Counted from the first letter of the stretch, positions 17,474-27,212 are shown. The stretch is 64,000 nucleotides of DNA from Brucella thiophenivorans (GCF_002252445.1 NZ_NNRJ01000018.1:97444-161443), one strand, 5' to 3'. The notes: a model not told the origin generated them from the letters alone. A program made the numbers and translations.

Positions 17474-17559
17474 CCCACCACCCCGCGACTTTCAGCGTTA
17501 CCTTTAATAGCTTCAACAAGTAGGGTGTTTCAATTTAAAATGCATTTAAATTAGCGATA

Positions 17560-17586
17560 AAGAAAAGCCCCGCAGTGCGGGGCTAT
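17560..17586 (-). terminator. Intrinsic terminator of glsB-like gene
   Basis: AGCCCCGC AGT GCGGGGCT stem (17566-17584) followed on the minus strand by TTTTCTTT. It lies 20 bases after the small membrane protein gene. Confidence 0.8.
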
Positions 17587-17605
17587 TCCTTTTATGATTT
17601 GAGCT

Positions 17606-17854
17606 TCAACTGATTGCCCGACCGACCCAGATCAATATGCAGGCTCCGATAAAGCCTGCAATCAGATAGCCAAGCCAGCCACCGAACGACACACCGAGGA
17701 AGCTGAAAATAAAGCTGGCGATAGCTGCGCCGATGATACCCAGAATTATATTCATGAATATGCCGGTATTGCTATTCATGAAATTCGACGCGATCCAGCC
17801 TGCTAGTCCCCCAATGATGATTGCTGCAATCCAGCCAATACCTGCCTCACCCAT
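17606..17854 (-). CDS. GlsB/YeaQ/YmgE family stress-response membrane protein
   Basis: 82 residues with three hydrophobic helices rich in Gly and Ile (WIAAIIIGGLAGWIAS, IILGIIGAAIASFIFSFLG, LGYLIAGFIGACILIWVGR). This is the full length and signature of the transglycosylase-associated/GlsB family of small inner-membrane proteins linked to envelope stress. It starts at ATG 17854 after GGGAGA and has its own terminator, so it is probably monocistronic. Confidence 0.88.
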   Translation of the reverse strand: MGEAGIGWIAAIIIGGLAGWIASNFMNSNTGIFMNIILGIIGAAIASFIFSFLGVSFGGWLGYLIAGFIGACILIWVGRAIS

Positions 17855-17969
17855 TCGCTATCTCCCTGATCAACAAGATAAGAATGGATATGTATCAGTT
17901 CTGACTTTCGACAAGGGGTACGAGAAGGCGGGCAGAGACTTATCATCACTGTCCGATCGGATCTCTGTT

Positions 17970-19367
17970 TTAGAAAGGCCAAGCGCGTTGCGCGCCGCGC
18001 ATTTCTTCCCACGCATGCGCCATTTGCAACACGCCGAGATCATCGAAACGACGACCGGCTATCTGCAGTCCAATCGGCACACCCGCGCTGTCATAGCCGC
18101 AATTGACCGAAATGGCTGGCTGTTCGCTCATGTTGAAAAGCAGTGTAAAATTAATGTGTGATTGCGCACCCTCTACAGTATTGCCGTTCGGATAAGTCCA
18201 TTCCGCGGGAAAGCTGACATTGGGTGAAATCGGCGTCAGAATGAAGTCATATCCGGCTGTCGCTGACACTGTTTTAGAGCGGATCTCCAGTGTCATCAGA
18301 TAATTATGAAATACTTCTTCGCCTGACTTTCCGAGGCCAGATTCAGCCCATTCGCGCATTATCGGCAGAATTTTCTCTCGCGTATGCGCAGGCAGGGCCT
18401 GCACGTCCAGACCGGACCTTGTGCGCCAGAAATGATCGAGGCCATGAAGCATTTCAGGTGTCATCCACGGTTTAAGCAGTTCGACATGTGCTCCCGCATT
18501 TTCAAAAACCTTAGCAGCAGCCTGCACGGCCTCTGTTACCTGCGGATCGACAGGCATCCCGCAGCCCGGATCGAGCAGCAAGCCGATTTTAAGACCACGA
18601 ACGTCACGTTCCAGATTGAGCCAGTCAATCTCAGCGTCAGGAAGGCTCATATGATCGCGACAATCCGGTTGTGAAAGAACCGCCATTGCAATGGCAGCGT
18701 CCCTCACACTACGCGTCATCGGTCCTGCAGCACGTCCCATAAATGGTGGTTCGATAGGTATACGCCCCAGGCTGGGCTTATGTCCGACCAAACCACACCA
18801 TGCGGCTGGTAGACGAACGGACCCACCGATATCCGTGCCAAGATGGATGGGGCCATAGCCAGCGGCTCCGGCTGCTGCAGCACCTGCACTCGATCCGCCC
18901 GGATTTTTTTCCAGATTCCACGGATTGCGGGCAAGCTTGTGAAAACTTGATGTCCCCGATGACGCCATCCCGAAATCTGGCATTGTCGTTCGTCCGAGAA
19001 AGACCGCCCCTGCTTCACGCAGACGAGCAGCCGGCGGTGAATCCGCAGTCTTAGGTGTCATATCACCGGACGCGGTGCCAAGCGGCATTGGCACGCCCTT
19101 TGTCGCGATATTTTCCTTAAGCGTTACAGGAATGCCGTCTAACGACACGCCCCTCAAACGGATCGGCTCTCCGGCTTGCCAGCGTGCTTCAGAAGCGCGT
19201 GCGGATTCCATTGCGCCTTCGGCATCAACAAACCACATCGCATTGAGTTGCGGTTCGCGACGCTCAATGTGTTCAAGAACGTCTCGGGTAACATCCACCG
19301 GAGAAAAAGTGCCAGCTTGATAGCCGTCGACCATTTCTTGGACATTGAGAGCATTAAGTTTAGTCAT
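17970..19367 (-). CDS. Amidase (amidase signature family)
   Basis: 465 residues. The Ser-cisSer-Lys triad regions are visible: Lys in VTLKENIATKG (about residue 83), and the GGSS and GTDIGGSVRLPA blocks (about 157-190) carrying the cis-Ser and nucleophile Ser. Family members hydrolyse aliphatic or aryl amides, including amino acid amides. The gene is last in a dipeptide-type ABC operon (57 bases after the ATPase), suggesting that it processes the imported compound in the cytoplasm. The start at ATG 19367 gives the usual MTKLNAL N-terminus. Confidence 0.87.
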   Translation of the reverse strand: MTKLNALNVQEMVDGYQAGTFSPVDVTRDVLEHIERREPQLNAMWFVDAEGAMESARASEARWQAGEPIRLRGVSLDGIPVTLKENIATKGVPMPLGTASGDMTPKTADSPPAARLREAGAVFLGRTTMPDFGMASSGTSSFHKLARNPWNLEKNPGGSSAGAAAAGAAGYGPIHLGTDIGGSVRLPAAWCGLVGHKPSLGRIPIEPPFMGRAAGPMTRSVRDAAIAMAVLSQPDCRDHMSLPDAEIDWLNLERDVRGLKIGLLLDPGCGMPVDPQVTEAVQAAAKVFENAGAHVELLKPWMTPEMLHGLDHFWRTRSGLDVQALPAHTREKILPIMREWAESGLGKSGEEVFHNYLMTLEIRSKTVSATAGYDFILTPISPNVSFPAEWTYPNGNTVEGAQSHINFTLLFNMSEQPAISVNCGYDSAGVPIGLQIAGRRFDDLGVLQMAHAWEEMRGAQRAWPF

Positions 19368-19423
19368 GATTGAGATCGGTCCATAATAAGTGAATGTAGA
19401 AATCCGGTTCGCAGGATGCCGGT

Positions 19424-21085
19424 TCAGGCATTGTGGAGTTCCCGGAACTGGGCGAAATCCCATTCTCTGCCGGGAGCCGCATCAATAAGGCTGCGCGTAT
19501 AGGCATGTTTTGGCTCGGAAAGCACATTGAATGCGGTGTCGTATTCGACGATGCGTCCATGTTGCATCACCAGTACATCGTCGCAAATCTGAGCTGCGAC
19601 GCGCAGATCATGGGTGATGAAAAGAATGGCAATGCCGAGTTTTTCCTGTAATTCGTCAAGCAGTTGCAGCACCTGCGCTTGAACCGAAACGTCGAGCGCT
19701 GAAACTGCTTCATCGGCGACCAGAACTTCAGGTTCCATGGCAACGGCGCGGGCAATAGCAACACGCTGACGCTGTCCGCCGGAGAACTGATGCGGATAGC
19801 GATTGATGGCATCTTCCGGCAATCCGACCAATTGCAGAAGCTCTGCGGCACGCGCAGTTGCCTTACGCTTGTCCACGCCCATATTGACCGGGCCTTCAAT
19901 CAGACTCCTGCCAATTGTCCAGCGTGGATTAAGCGAACGAAACGGATCCTGAAAGATGATCTGGATATGTTTACGGTGGGGTTTAAGCTGACGCTGTGAG
20001 AGTTGCGCAATATCAAATTCCGCTACCTTAATCTCACCAGATGTCGGCTCAATCAGCCGCATGACGCAACGCGCCACAGTCGATTTTCCCGAGCCGCTTT
20101 CGCCAACAATCCCGAGCGTTCGACCGCGTTTGATCGTGAAATTCACATCGCTTGCAGCAAAGGTTTGATCGCCCTTTTTGAAGACGGAATGCGTTCCATA
20201 GCTCTTTTGAAGATCATTGACGCGAAGCGCCATTTTTTCGGAAGCCTCGTCGCGGGCCGCACGCGGCGTCAGACTTGGTACCGATTGCAGCAGCTTCTTG
20301 GTATAGTCTTCCTGTGGCGCACGCAGAAGCGTTTCAACGGGCGCATGCTCGACGACGCTGCCATGTTTCATCACATGCACAGTGTCGGCGATTTCTGCGA
20401 CAACCCCCATGTCATGCGTGATGAAAAGCACAGCCGTTCCGTGCTTCTCCTGCAATTCGGAAATCAGGCTGAGGATTTGCTTTTGTGTGGTGACATCGAG
20501 TGCAGTCGTCGGTTCATCGGCAATCAGCAATTGTGGTTCAAGAACCAGAGCCATGGCAATCATGATCCGCTGACGTTGACCACCTGAAAGCTGATGCGGA
20601 TAAGAACGATAGACGCGATCAATATCCGGCAGATGTACCTGCTCCATAATATCGAGAACGCGAGTTTTTCGTTGGTTCGCAGACAAATTTAAATGCGTCC
20701 GCAGCACTTCTTCGATCTGTTCGCCAACGCGCAACACTGGATTAAGTGCTGTCATCGGTTCCTGAAAGATCATGGATATTTTTCGTGCACGAATGGCACG
20801 CATTGCCTGCGGTCCAAGATCGAGAAGGTTTTTGCCTTCCAGATCAATGCGCCCGCCAGCAGGTTCAAGCGCACCTTTTGGCAAAAGCCCCATGATCGAA
20901 AGTGAGGTCACAGACTTGCCTGAGCCACTTTCACCGACAAGACAGACCGTCTCGCCTTTGCGGATTTTAAGCGAAATACCATTGAGAACTGGTGCCGCAT
21001 TGGTATTGCCTGCAAGCCTGACGGTCAGGTCGGATATTTTGAGCACTGTCGGCTCATTTTCAAAATTGCGGTTCTTGAAAATCAT
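19424..21085 (-). CDS. Dipeptide/oligopeptide ABC ATPase, fused DppD-DppF type
   Basis: About 553 residues with two complete nucleotide-binding domains. Each has Walker A (GESGSGKS twice), a signature ([28 protein letters not shown]), Walker B ([24 protein letters not shown]) and a switch His ([18 protein letters not shown]). The halves correspond to DppD and DppF. The ATG at 21085 lies two bases after the permease stop with GAGGG upstream. It powers the permeases encoded immediately before it. Confidence 0.92.
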   Translation of the reverse strand: MIFKNRNFENEPTVLKISDLTVRLAGNTNAAPVLNGISLKIRKGETVCLVGESGSGKSVTSLSIMGLLPKGALEPAGGRIDLEGKNLLDLGPQAMRAIRARKISMIFQEPMTALNPVLRVGEQIEEVLRTHLNLSANQRKTRVLDIMEQVHLPDIDRVYRSYPHQLSGGQRQRIMIAMALVLEPQLLIADEPTTALDVTTQKQILSLISELQEKHGTAVLFITHDMGVVAEIADTVHVMKHGSVVEHAPVETLLRAPQEDYTKKLLQSVPSLTPRAARDEASEKMALRVNDLQKSYGTHSVFKKGDQTFAASDVNFTIKRGRTLGIVGESGSGKSTVARCVMRLIEPTSGEIKVAEFDIAQLSQRQLKPHRKHIQIIFQDPFRSLNPRWTIGRSLIEGPVNMGVDKRKATARAAELLQLVGLPEDAINRYPHQFSGGQRQRVAIARAVAMEPEVLVADEAVSALDVSVQAQVLQLLDELQEKLGIAILFITHDLRVAAQICDDVLVMQHGRIVEYDTAFNVLSEPKHAYTRSLIDAAPGREWDFAQFRELHNA

Positions 21086-21087
21086 GA

Positions 21088-21972
21088 TCAGCCCTCGCGT
21101 TTCTTCAGGCGTGGATCGAGCAGATCGCGCGCCGTATCGCCCAGAAGGTTGATGGAAAGGATGCACAGTGACAGCAGCAGACCCGGCCAAAAGATCAGCG
21201 ACGGCTTGAGCTGGAAATAGAGCCTTCCCTCTGCCATGATATTACCCCATGTCGGAATTTCGGTCGAAACACCCGCACCAAGGAAGGACAGAATTGCTTC
21301 GGTCAGGATTGCAGATGCGCAGACATAGGTGGCTTGCACTGTTAGCGGTGCCAAAGTGTTTGGCATCAGATGCTGCCAGATTATCTTTGGTGTCGAAGAA
21401 CCAAGCGAAAGCGCTGCCTCAATATAAGGCTCTTCACGTGCTGAAAGCACAATCGAACGCACCAGGCGTACCACGCGCGGAATTTCCGGGATGGTGATAG
21501 CTGCGAGAACAGACCAAATGCTTGGGCCGTTGAGTGCAATAAGTGCGATGGCGAGCAGGATTGATGGGATTGCCATAAGGCTGTCCATGATGCGCATGAT
21601 GATTGCATCCGCAAAGCGGAAGAACCCGGCAATCAGGCCAATAAACAAGCCGAGCAACACGCTGACAATGGCAGCCCCTATACCGATGAGCAGTGAAACC
21701 TGTCCGCCCATCAGTACACGTGACAAGAGATCACGACCATAGCCGTCTGTACCCAATGGATAAGTATCCGAAGGGGGCTTGAGGCGTTGCAGCGCATCCA
21801 TGCTCATTGGATCATGCGGAACAATCCATGGCGAAATCAGTGTCATTGCAACGATGGCAATGAGGACGATGGCCGCGACCACCGGGCCGATTCCGAGCCG
21901 CGTGGCCTTGGAAAAGGATAAGGAATTGAGCAGCCATTGCAGGCGTGCTGCCGGGCGATGTGAGGCTGTCAT
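21088..21972 (-). CDS. Dipeptide-type ABC permease, DppC-like
   Basis: 294 residues with about six membrane helices. The N-terminal PHDPMSMD.LQRLKPPSDTYPLGTDGYGRDLLSRV segment is typical of DppC/OppC, and the EAA loop lies near EAALSLGSSTPKIIWQHLMPN. The start ATG shares a base with the stop of the preceding permease (TGATG), so the two are translationally coupled. It forms the inner-membrane channel with the DppB-like partner. Confidence 0.92.
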   Translation of the reverse strand: MTASHRPAARLQWLLNSLSFSKATRLGIGPVVAAIVLIAIVAMTLISPWIVPHDPMSMDALQRLKPPSDTYPLGTDGYGRDLLSRVLMGGQVSLLIGIGAAIVSVLLGLFIGLIAGFFRFADAIIMRIMDSLMAIPSILLAIALIALNGPSIWSVLAAITIPEIPRVVRLVRSIVLSAREEPYIEAALSLGSSTPKIIWQHLMPNTLAPLTVQATYVCASAILTEAILSFLGAGVSTEIPTWGNIMAEGRLYFQLKPSLIFWPGLLLSLCILSINLLGDTARDLLDPRLKKREG

Positions 21973-22913
21973 CAGTAACGAATCCTTGGGTCGAAGAGAG
22001 TGTATGAGAGGTCAATCAGCAGATTGACGAACACGTAAAGCGCACTGGTGAGCAGGATCATGCCCTGAATAACGGGATAGTCGCGCGCAAGAACTGCATC
22101 TACTGTCAGGCGTCCGATACCCGGAATGTTGAAGACGCTCTCCGTCACCACCACGCCGCCAATAAGCAAAGCGAAGCCGGTTCCGATCACAGTCAGGATT
22201 GGAACTGCTGCATTGCGCAGCGCATGGTGAAAAAGTACAACATTCTCGCGCACACCTTTGGCGCGTGCCGTGCGAATATAGTCTTCACCAAGCACTTCGA
22301 GCATTGATGCGCGTGTCATGCGGGCAATCAGCGCCACATAAATGACGGCAAGCGTGAAACAGGGCAGTGCTGCGCGTGACAGAAACTTGCCGAAGTTTTC
22401 GGACGGTGCCGTATATCCCTGAACTGGGAACCAGCGCAGGTCGATGGAAAAGAACTGGATGAAGAGATAGCCAATTACAAAAACCGGTATGGAAAAACCC
22501 ATAACCGATAGCGTCATAACCCCATAATCGATCCAGCTGCGATGACGCCATGCCGCAAGAATGCCGAGCGGAACAGCGATGACAACCGACAGAACAATCG
22601 TCAGAAGCGCGATATTCAGGGTAGGCCAGATGCGCTGCCCGATCATCGCCGTAACCGAAGTTCCCGAGATCAGTGATGTACCAAGATCACCCTGAAGCAG
22701 ATGGCCCAGCCATGTGATGAACTGGATGTGAAGCGGGAGGTTAAGTCCCAGCGATTCACGAATGCGGTCAAGCTGTTCGCTCGTTGCAGCATCACCTGCA
22801 ATGATCGCAGCCGGATCACCCGGCGTCAGGCGCAAAAGCAGGAAAACAAAGATCGCTACGATTGCCATCACCGGAATGACGGCAAGAATGCGACGCAGGA
22901 TGAAACCGAACAT
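21972..22913 (-). CDS. Dipeptide-type ABC permease, DppB-like
   Basis: About 313 residues. The MFGFILRRILAVIPVM start, LRLTPGDPAA and the EAA loop RTARAKGVRENVVLFHHALRN are diagnostic of DppB/OppB permeases; about six helices. ATG 22913 is chosen because AAGGA lies eight bases upstream; longer forms are possible. It is separated from the binding protein gene by about 165 bases containing an inverted repeat. Confidence 0.91.
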   Translation of the reverse strand: MFGFILRRILAVIPVMAIVAIFVFLLLRLTPGDPAAIIAGDAATSEQLDRIRESLGLNLPLHIQFITWLGHLLQGDLGTSLISGTSVTAMIGQRIWPTLNIALLTIVLSVVIAVPLGILAAWRHRSWIDYGVMTLSVMGFSIPVFVIGYLFIQFFSIDLRWFPVQGYTAPSENFGKFLSRAALPCFTLAVIYVALIARMTRASMLEVLGEDYIRTARAKGVRENVVLFHHALRNAAVPILTVIGTGFALLIGGVVVTESVFNIPGIGRLTVDAVLARDYPVIQGMILLTSALYVFVNLLIDLSYTLFDPRIRY

Positions 22914-23003
22914 CGAGTTGTCCTTGTCGAAAAAATAGTCAAGCATGTGTGAAGCTTGTTACACCCAAGCAGTACTCACTTCATATACTTGTCTGATCCT
23001 GTA

Positions 23004-23037
23004 AGGCGGCAATTCGTAACACTCAGAACTGCCGCCT
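23004..23037 (-). terminator. Stem-loop after binding-protein gene
   Basis: AGGCGGCA (23004-23011) pairs with TGCCGCCT (23030-23037), just downstream of the binding-protein stop on the minus strand and before the DppB-like gene. No clear T tract, so it is more likely an RNA-stabilising or attenuating structure than a full terminator. Confidence 0.5.
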
Positions 23038-23078
23038 GTTTGGTAACTGCCGCTTTTGTGCGCGGTAGTTTCGAAAGC

Positions 23079-24719
23079 CTATTCGGCCTTCTTCACGTTC
23101 CAGAAGACCTGTACCGGAGACATGACCATGTCTTCGAGGGCTTTGCTGCGTGCATGTGGCGAATAGAACTGGCCAAGCGGCAGGTAGCTGACAGTGTCCA
23201 TCGCGTGGATCTGAATCTTCTTCGCAATTTCCTTGCGCTGTTCAGGCGTCGTCGCGTCAATGAATTCCTGACGCATGGTTTCGATTTCGTCATCCTGCGG
23301 CCAGCCGAACCATGCCTGATCACCACGACCGTTCAGCATAGGGCTGATCAGCGGATTATCAACTTCCGGCACGATCCAGTTGGTGAAGAACATGTTCCAA
23401 CCGCCTTCGCTTGGCTTTGCCTTATTGGCGCGACGGGTGACAACGCTCTGCCAATCCATCGGCTGCAAATCGACAGTGAATCCTGCTGCACGAAGAGCCT
23501 GTGCTGCAACGATAGGCTGCGATGCAATCACGCGAACATCGGTAGGCTGAAGAATAACGACAGGTGTTCCATCATAACCAGATTCTGCGAGGAGCTTCTT
23601 TGCGCCTTCAATGTCGCCGCCATTGATAAGGGATTCACCGCCGGTTTCATCACCGAGTGGTGTTCCGCAGCCAAAAATCGCGCCGCAAACCTTGAAATAC
23701 TCAGGATTGCCAACGATGTTGGCCAAGAAGTCTTTCTGGTTCAGAGCTTTAAGAGCGGCCTGACGGACTTTCTTGTTATCGAATGGCGGATGCTTGAAAT
23801 TCATGCGTCCAATGGCCTGATAACCAAGATCATCACGCAGTTCGATTGCAATATCTTCGCTGGTTTCAAGGATCGGCAGAAGATCAACTGGAACCTGATC
23901 GATGAAATCGACTTCACCAGACATGATGGCATTCACAGCAGTCTGTGAGTCAGCCATCGTGACCCATTTGACCTTCTCGACGTTTACTTTTTTGCCGCCG
24001 GCCATCCAGCTTGGCGGCTCGTCACGCGGGACATAATCCTCAAACTTGACATAGGTCGCACTTACGCCCGGCTGGAATTCCTCTGGCACGAATTTGAACG
24101 GGCCCGATCCAACATGTTCGGTGATTGCGGTATCAGCAGGTGTTGCTGCAATACGTGCTGGCATGATGAATGGCGGAAGGGCCGACTGCTTGGCGATGGT
24201 GTCAAGAAGCGGTGGGAAAGGCTTGGTCAATGTCCAGACGATAGTCTTGTCGTCTTTTGGCTCAAGACTTTCTGTCAACTTGAAAATTGTCTGACCACCG
24301 GAATCGCGCTGACCCCAACGCTTGAGCGAAGCAACCGCATCGGCAGCAGTAACAGGCGCGCCATCATGGAATTTCAATCCGTCGCGCAGCGTGAATGTAT
24401 AGGTCTTGTTGTCGTCGGAAACGGTCCAACTCGCCATTTGTGGCTGTGGCTGGAACTTGTCATCAACCGCTACCAACACGTCATAGATCATGTAGGCATG
24501 ATTGCGTGTGATATGCGCAGTTGTGATGACCGGATCGAGAACCCGCAGCCCTTCCATGACTGCCGTAATCGTCTGTGCCTGAGCAGGCAGCGAAAACGCC
24601 GTGGAGCTTGCAAGCAGCACCGCTGCCATGCCTGCGAGAGCAGAGCGGAATCTGTTGAGGCTGCGCTTTGGCTGCACTTTCGCCTTCAATGAAGGCTGAG
24701 AGTTGTGTCCGTAAAACAT
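23079..24719 (-). CDS. Peptide-type ABC substrate-binding protein (family 5)
   Basis: About 546 residues. A signal peptide (FRSALAGMAAVLLASSTAFS, cleavage near AQA) precedes an SBP_bac_5 fold: ITAVMEGLRVLDPV, LRDGLKFHDGAPVTAADAVASLKRW, HVGSGPFKF and NKAKPSEGGWNMFFTNW. It should bind peptides or peptide-like compounds in the periplasm. ATG 24719 has GGGAAAA upstream; ATG 24731 is an alternative. It is the first gene of the operon that ends with the amidase, and is divergent from an IclR regulator. Confidence 0.88.
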   Translation of the reverse strand: MFYGHNSQPSLKAKVQPKRSLNRFRSALAGMAAVLLASSTAFSLPAQAQTITAVMEGLRVLDPVITTAHITRNHAYMIYDVLVAVDDKFQPQPQMASWTVSDDNKTYTFTLRDGLKFHDGAPVTAADAVASLKRWGQRDSGGQTIFKLTESLEPKDDKTIVWTLTKPFPPLLDTIAKQSALPPFIMPARIAATPADTAITEHVGSGPFKFVPEEFQPGVSATYVKFEDYVPRDEPPSWMAGGKKVNVEKVKWVTMADSQTAVNAIMSGEVDFIDQVPVDLLPILETSEDIAIELRDDLGYQAIGRMNFKHPPFDNKKVRQAALKALNQKDFLANIVGNPEYFKVCGAIFGCGTPLGDETGGESLINGGDIEGAKKLLAESGYDGTPVVILQPTDVRVIASQPIVAAQALRAAGFTVDLQPMDWQSVVTRRANKAKPSEGGWNMFFTNWIVPEVDNPLISPMLNGRGDQAWFGWPQDDEIETMRQEFIDATTPEQRKEIAKKIQIHAMDTVSYLPLGQFYSPHARSKALEDMVMSPVQVFWNVKKAE

Positions 24720-24883
24720 TGTTTTTCCCATTTGCAAATGATGTTCCGTTATTTTTTCTGACAGCAATGTTGCTGTCTGGTGGCTTTGACATCCAACCTT
24801 TTTGCTCGCGTCGAAATTCACATTTGTTCCGCGCATTCTTTCCTCCTCCTCTACCAGCCAATCACTCCCCGCGATTGACAATG

Positions 24884-24900
24884 GTATCGATAGTCGATAC
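24884..24900. promoter_or_regulatory. Candidate IclR operator
   Basis: GTATCGA TAG TCGATAC is a perfect 7-base inverted repeat with a 3-base spacer. It lies in the divergent region between the peptide transporter operon and the IclR gene, about 165 bases from each start. Both genes could be controlled from it. Confidence 0.45.
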
Positions 24901-24951
24901 GGTAGTATTGTTATTGACGATAGCTGGCATTTTGCTAGGGTGTCAAGGGGA

Positions 24952-25057
24952 TTTAGAGCGCATCCCGAAAAGTGTGAAACGGTTTTCGGAAAGGATGCGC
25001 GTTAAAACAAAGGTTTAGGGCGTAGATCTGATAGATCAGAACGAAATGCGCTCTAAA
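24952..25057. repeat. 106-bp palindromic intergenic repeat (Bru-RS-like)
   Basis: Ends in perfect 12-base inverted repeats TTTAGAGCGCAT (24952-24963) and ATGCGCTCTAAA (25046-25057). Inside are nested inverted repeats: GCGCATCC/GGATGCGC with CGAAAA/TTTTCG, and GATCTGAT/ATCAGA. The length and palindromic design resemble the 103-105 bp Bru-RS elements of Brucella. It ends ten bases before the IclR start, so it forms most of that gene's 5' leader. Related copies are at 33511, 39205, 41326 and 54136. Confidence 0.8.
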
Positions 25058-25067
25058 AGGAGGGGCT

Positions 25068-25877
25068 ATGCGCGATGTTGAAAGAGTGGAATATGGAGTG
25101 CGTTCGGCTCCTGATACGGAGGCGGACGATCCGCTGTTCGTAAACGCCATAGCGCGGGCTATGCAGGTGCTTTCCGCTTTTCACGGAACCAGTAAGCCGC
25201 TGACCCTTAACGAGATCGCCAAAATATGCGGAATGGGGAAAAGTGCTGTTCAGCGCATCGTTCATACATTGCGCCAACAGGGCTATATCGAACGCGACCC
25301 GAATGATCGCGGTTATGTTCCTGGTATTCGCATACTCGACCATACACTCGACTATCTGCGTCTGAATTCTGTGATCGTGCGTGCGCTGCCATCGCTGCTG
25401 GAACTGCGGCGCGATGCCAGCGAGCGCGTCGATTTGAGCGTTCGTGACAATTTGCGGCTGGTTTATGCGCTGCGACTGCAAAGTAAACGCGAGGCTTTTT
25501 TTGCAACGCTTATCGGTAACAGCGTGCCGCTTTATTGTACGTCTGGTGGCCGGGCAGTGATGGCACAATTGGGTGACGATGAAGTCAATGAGATTATTGA
25601 ACGCTCAAATCGTCGTAAGTTTACGCCGCGCACAATCACCGATCCACAGGAAATATGGGATAAAGTTCTAGAAGCGCGTGAAAATGGCTATGCGCTTGCG
25701 TCGGAAGAAGTTCTGCAGGGCGAAATCGCTATTGGCGCTGCCATTCGCGGACCGGATGGTCGTCCGGTAGCGGCGCTTCATGTGGGTGGTTCACTCAGCG
25801 AGTGGAATAAAGAAACATTCGCCAGTCATTTTGCGCCTTTGGTGATGGCAGCCGCTGGAACGATCAACCGGCTTTAA
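25068..25877 (+). CDS. IclR-family transcriptional regulator
   Basis: 269 residues. A winged helix-turn-helix at about 25-85 (AIARAMQVLSAF, LTLNEIAKICGMGKSAVQRIVHTLRQQGYI) precedes an IclR effector domain at about 100-265 (HVGGS near the end, GNSVPLYCTSGGRAVMA). It starts at ATG 25068 after AAGGAGG. Divergent from the peptide transporter/amidase operon and therefore its probable local regulator, likely sensing a substrate or breakdown product. Confidence 0.9.
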   Translation: MRDVERVEYGVRSAPDTEADDPLFVNAIARAMQVLSAFHGTSKPLTLNEIAKICGMGKSAVQRIVHTLRQQGYIERDPNDRGYVPGIRILDHTLDYLRLNSVIVRALPSLLELRRDASERVDLSVRDNLRLVYALRLQSKREAFFATLIGNSVPLYCTSGGRAVMAQLGDDEVNEIIERSNRRKFTPRTITDPQEIWDKVLEARENGYALASEEVLQGEIAIGAAIRGPDGRPVAALHVGGSLSEWNKETFASHFAPLVMAAAGTINRL

Positions 25878-25883
25878 CCAAGT

Positions 25884-27212
25884 TTAACCCCAGTTTTCGA
25901 TCCGCAGCTTTGAGCCGTCCGAAAATCGCGAAAGATGGAATGCCGAAGGATCGACGACTGGCGTTTCGCCGCTCACCATATCAGCGACCAGTCGCCCTGC
26001 ACCGGGGCCGATACCAAAACCATGCCCGGAAAAACCTGTTGCAACGATAAGACCATCAATGCCGGGCAGGGGTGAGATCACCGGAATGACATCTGGCATT
26101 GTGTCGATAAGTCCGGCCCACTCCTGTGCAATGGTTGCGGAAGCAAACGACGGAATTGCTTGCTTGAGCTTGGTCAGAACTTGTGCATTGGCTGTGCGAT
26201 GTGGTTCTGGGTCGAGCGTGCGGATTTTCTCAAAGATAGAAACCTGATCGGCGGGTTTGAGCTTCCATTGAAACGCTTCTTCAAAGAATCTTTCACCAAA
26301 GCGAAAGCGTAATGAACGCCATTCGGTCGAGAGCGACGGAATGAAATCGCGGAAGAAACGGAAACTATCGGGCACGATGTCGGCTATCGACCCTCCAAGA
26401 CTCGCAACCGTATAGCCGCCATCGATGCGTTTACGCAGTGCGAAATCCGAAAAGGCGATTGCCGGATCGACACCAGCATCGAGTGGTGCAGTGCGAAAGA
26501 CCGACGAGCGCACTTTAAGTTGGGGCAGATGTGCATCGAAATCAGACAGGATCAGTCGTGACCACGCACCACCCGCAACAACAATTGCCTCACACGCGAC
26601 GCGGCCTTTTTCGGTTAAAACACCCGAAACCCGGCCATTGGTAGTTTCAATTCCACGCATGGCACAGTTCTGCAAAATCACTGCGCCAAGTTCCTGCGCT
26701 TTTGCGGCAATTGCTGGAACTGCATTTTGTGGCTCCGCACGACCATCAAGCGGTGTAATCATTCCGCCTTTGAGTGATCGTGTGAGACCTGATGTAAAGC
26801 CTGCTGCTTGCTGACCGCTCAAAAGTTCTGTTTCAATACCATGTTCGCGGGCAATCTTGATCCATTGAGCATAACGCTCAACTTCCTCCTCTTTTTCGGC
26901 AGTATAAACAATGCCGGTGGTGCGAAATCCCGTTTCGCGCCCGGTGCGTTCGTTCATACCCTCCCAAAGACGCATGCTTTCAACGATCAGCGGGAGTTCG
27001 CGGCTATCGCGGCCCGTGCGACGACACCAGCCCCAGTTGCGGCTCGATTGCTCACCAGCAATGTCGCCCTTTTCGAACAAGGCGACAGGTATGCCACGCT
27101 CAGCCAGAAAAAGCGCTGTTGAGACCCCAATCACGCCCGCGCCGATGACTGCGATCTTCGTTTCCGGTGGCAAACGATCAGCAGTTGCCACTTTGTCGAT
27201 GATCGGCCCCAT
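25884..27212 (-). CDS. FAD-dependent amino acid oxidoreductase (DadA/DAO family)
   Basis: 442 residues. An N-terminal dinucleotide-binding motif GAGVIGVSTALFLAERG (about 22-38) is followed by FEKGDIAGEQSSRNWGW and a C-terminal VATGFSGHGFGIGPGAGRLVADM block typical of the DAO family. It probably oxidises an amino or N-methyl amino acid. ATG 27212 is chosen because AGGAG lies upstream. It ends seven bases from the convergent IclR gene and is divergent from the iron transporter. A D-hydroxyproline dehydrogenase role is conceivable given the island at 9.3-15 kb, but nothing in the sequence proves it. Confidence 0.85.
   Translation of the reverse strand: MGPIIDKVATADRLPPETKIAVIGAGVIGVSTALFLAERGIPVALFEKGDIAGEQSSRNWGWCRRTGRDSRELPLIVESMRLWEGMNERTGRETGFRTTGIVYTAEKEEEVERYAQWIKIAREHGIETELLSGQQAAGFTSGLTRSLKGGMITPLDGRAEPQNAVPAIAAKAQELGAVILQNCAMRGIETTNGRVSGVLTEKGRVACEAIVVAGGAWSRLILSDFDAHLPQLKVRSSVFRTAPLDAGVDPAIAFSDFALRKRIDGGYTVASLGGSIADIVPDSFRFFRDFIPSLSTEWRSLRFRFGERFFEEAFQWKLKPADQVSIFEKIRTLDPEPHRTANAQVLTKLKQAIPSFASATIAQEWAGLIDTMPDVIPVISPLPGIDGLIVATGFSGHGFGIGPGAGRLVADMVSGETPVVDPSAFHLSRFSDGSKLRIENWG

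Noticed and set aside
22956..23948. 330-codon plus-strand frame opposite the peptide-binding protein
   Set aside because: Shadow frame; the minus strand encodes a full family 5 binding protein.
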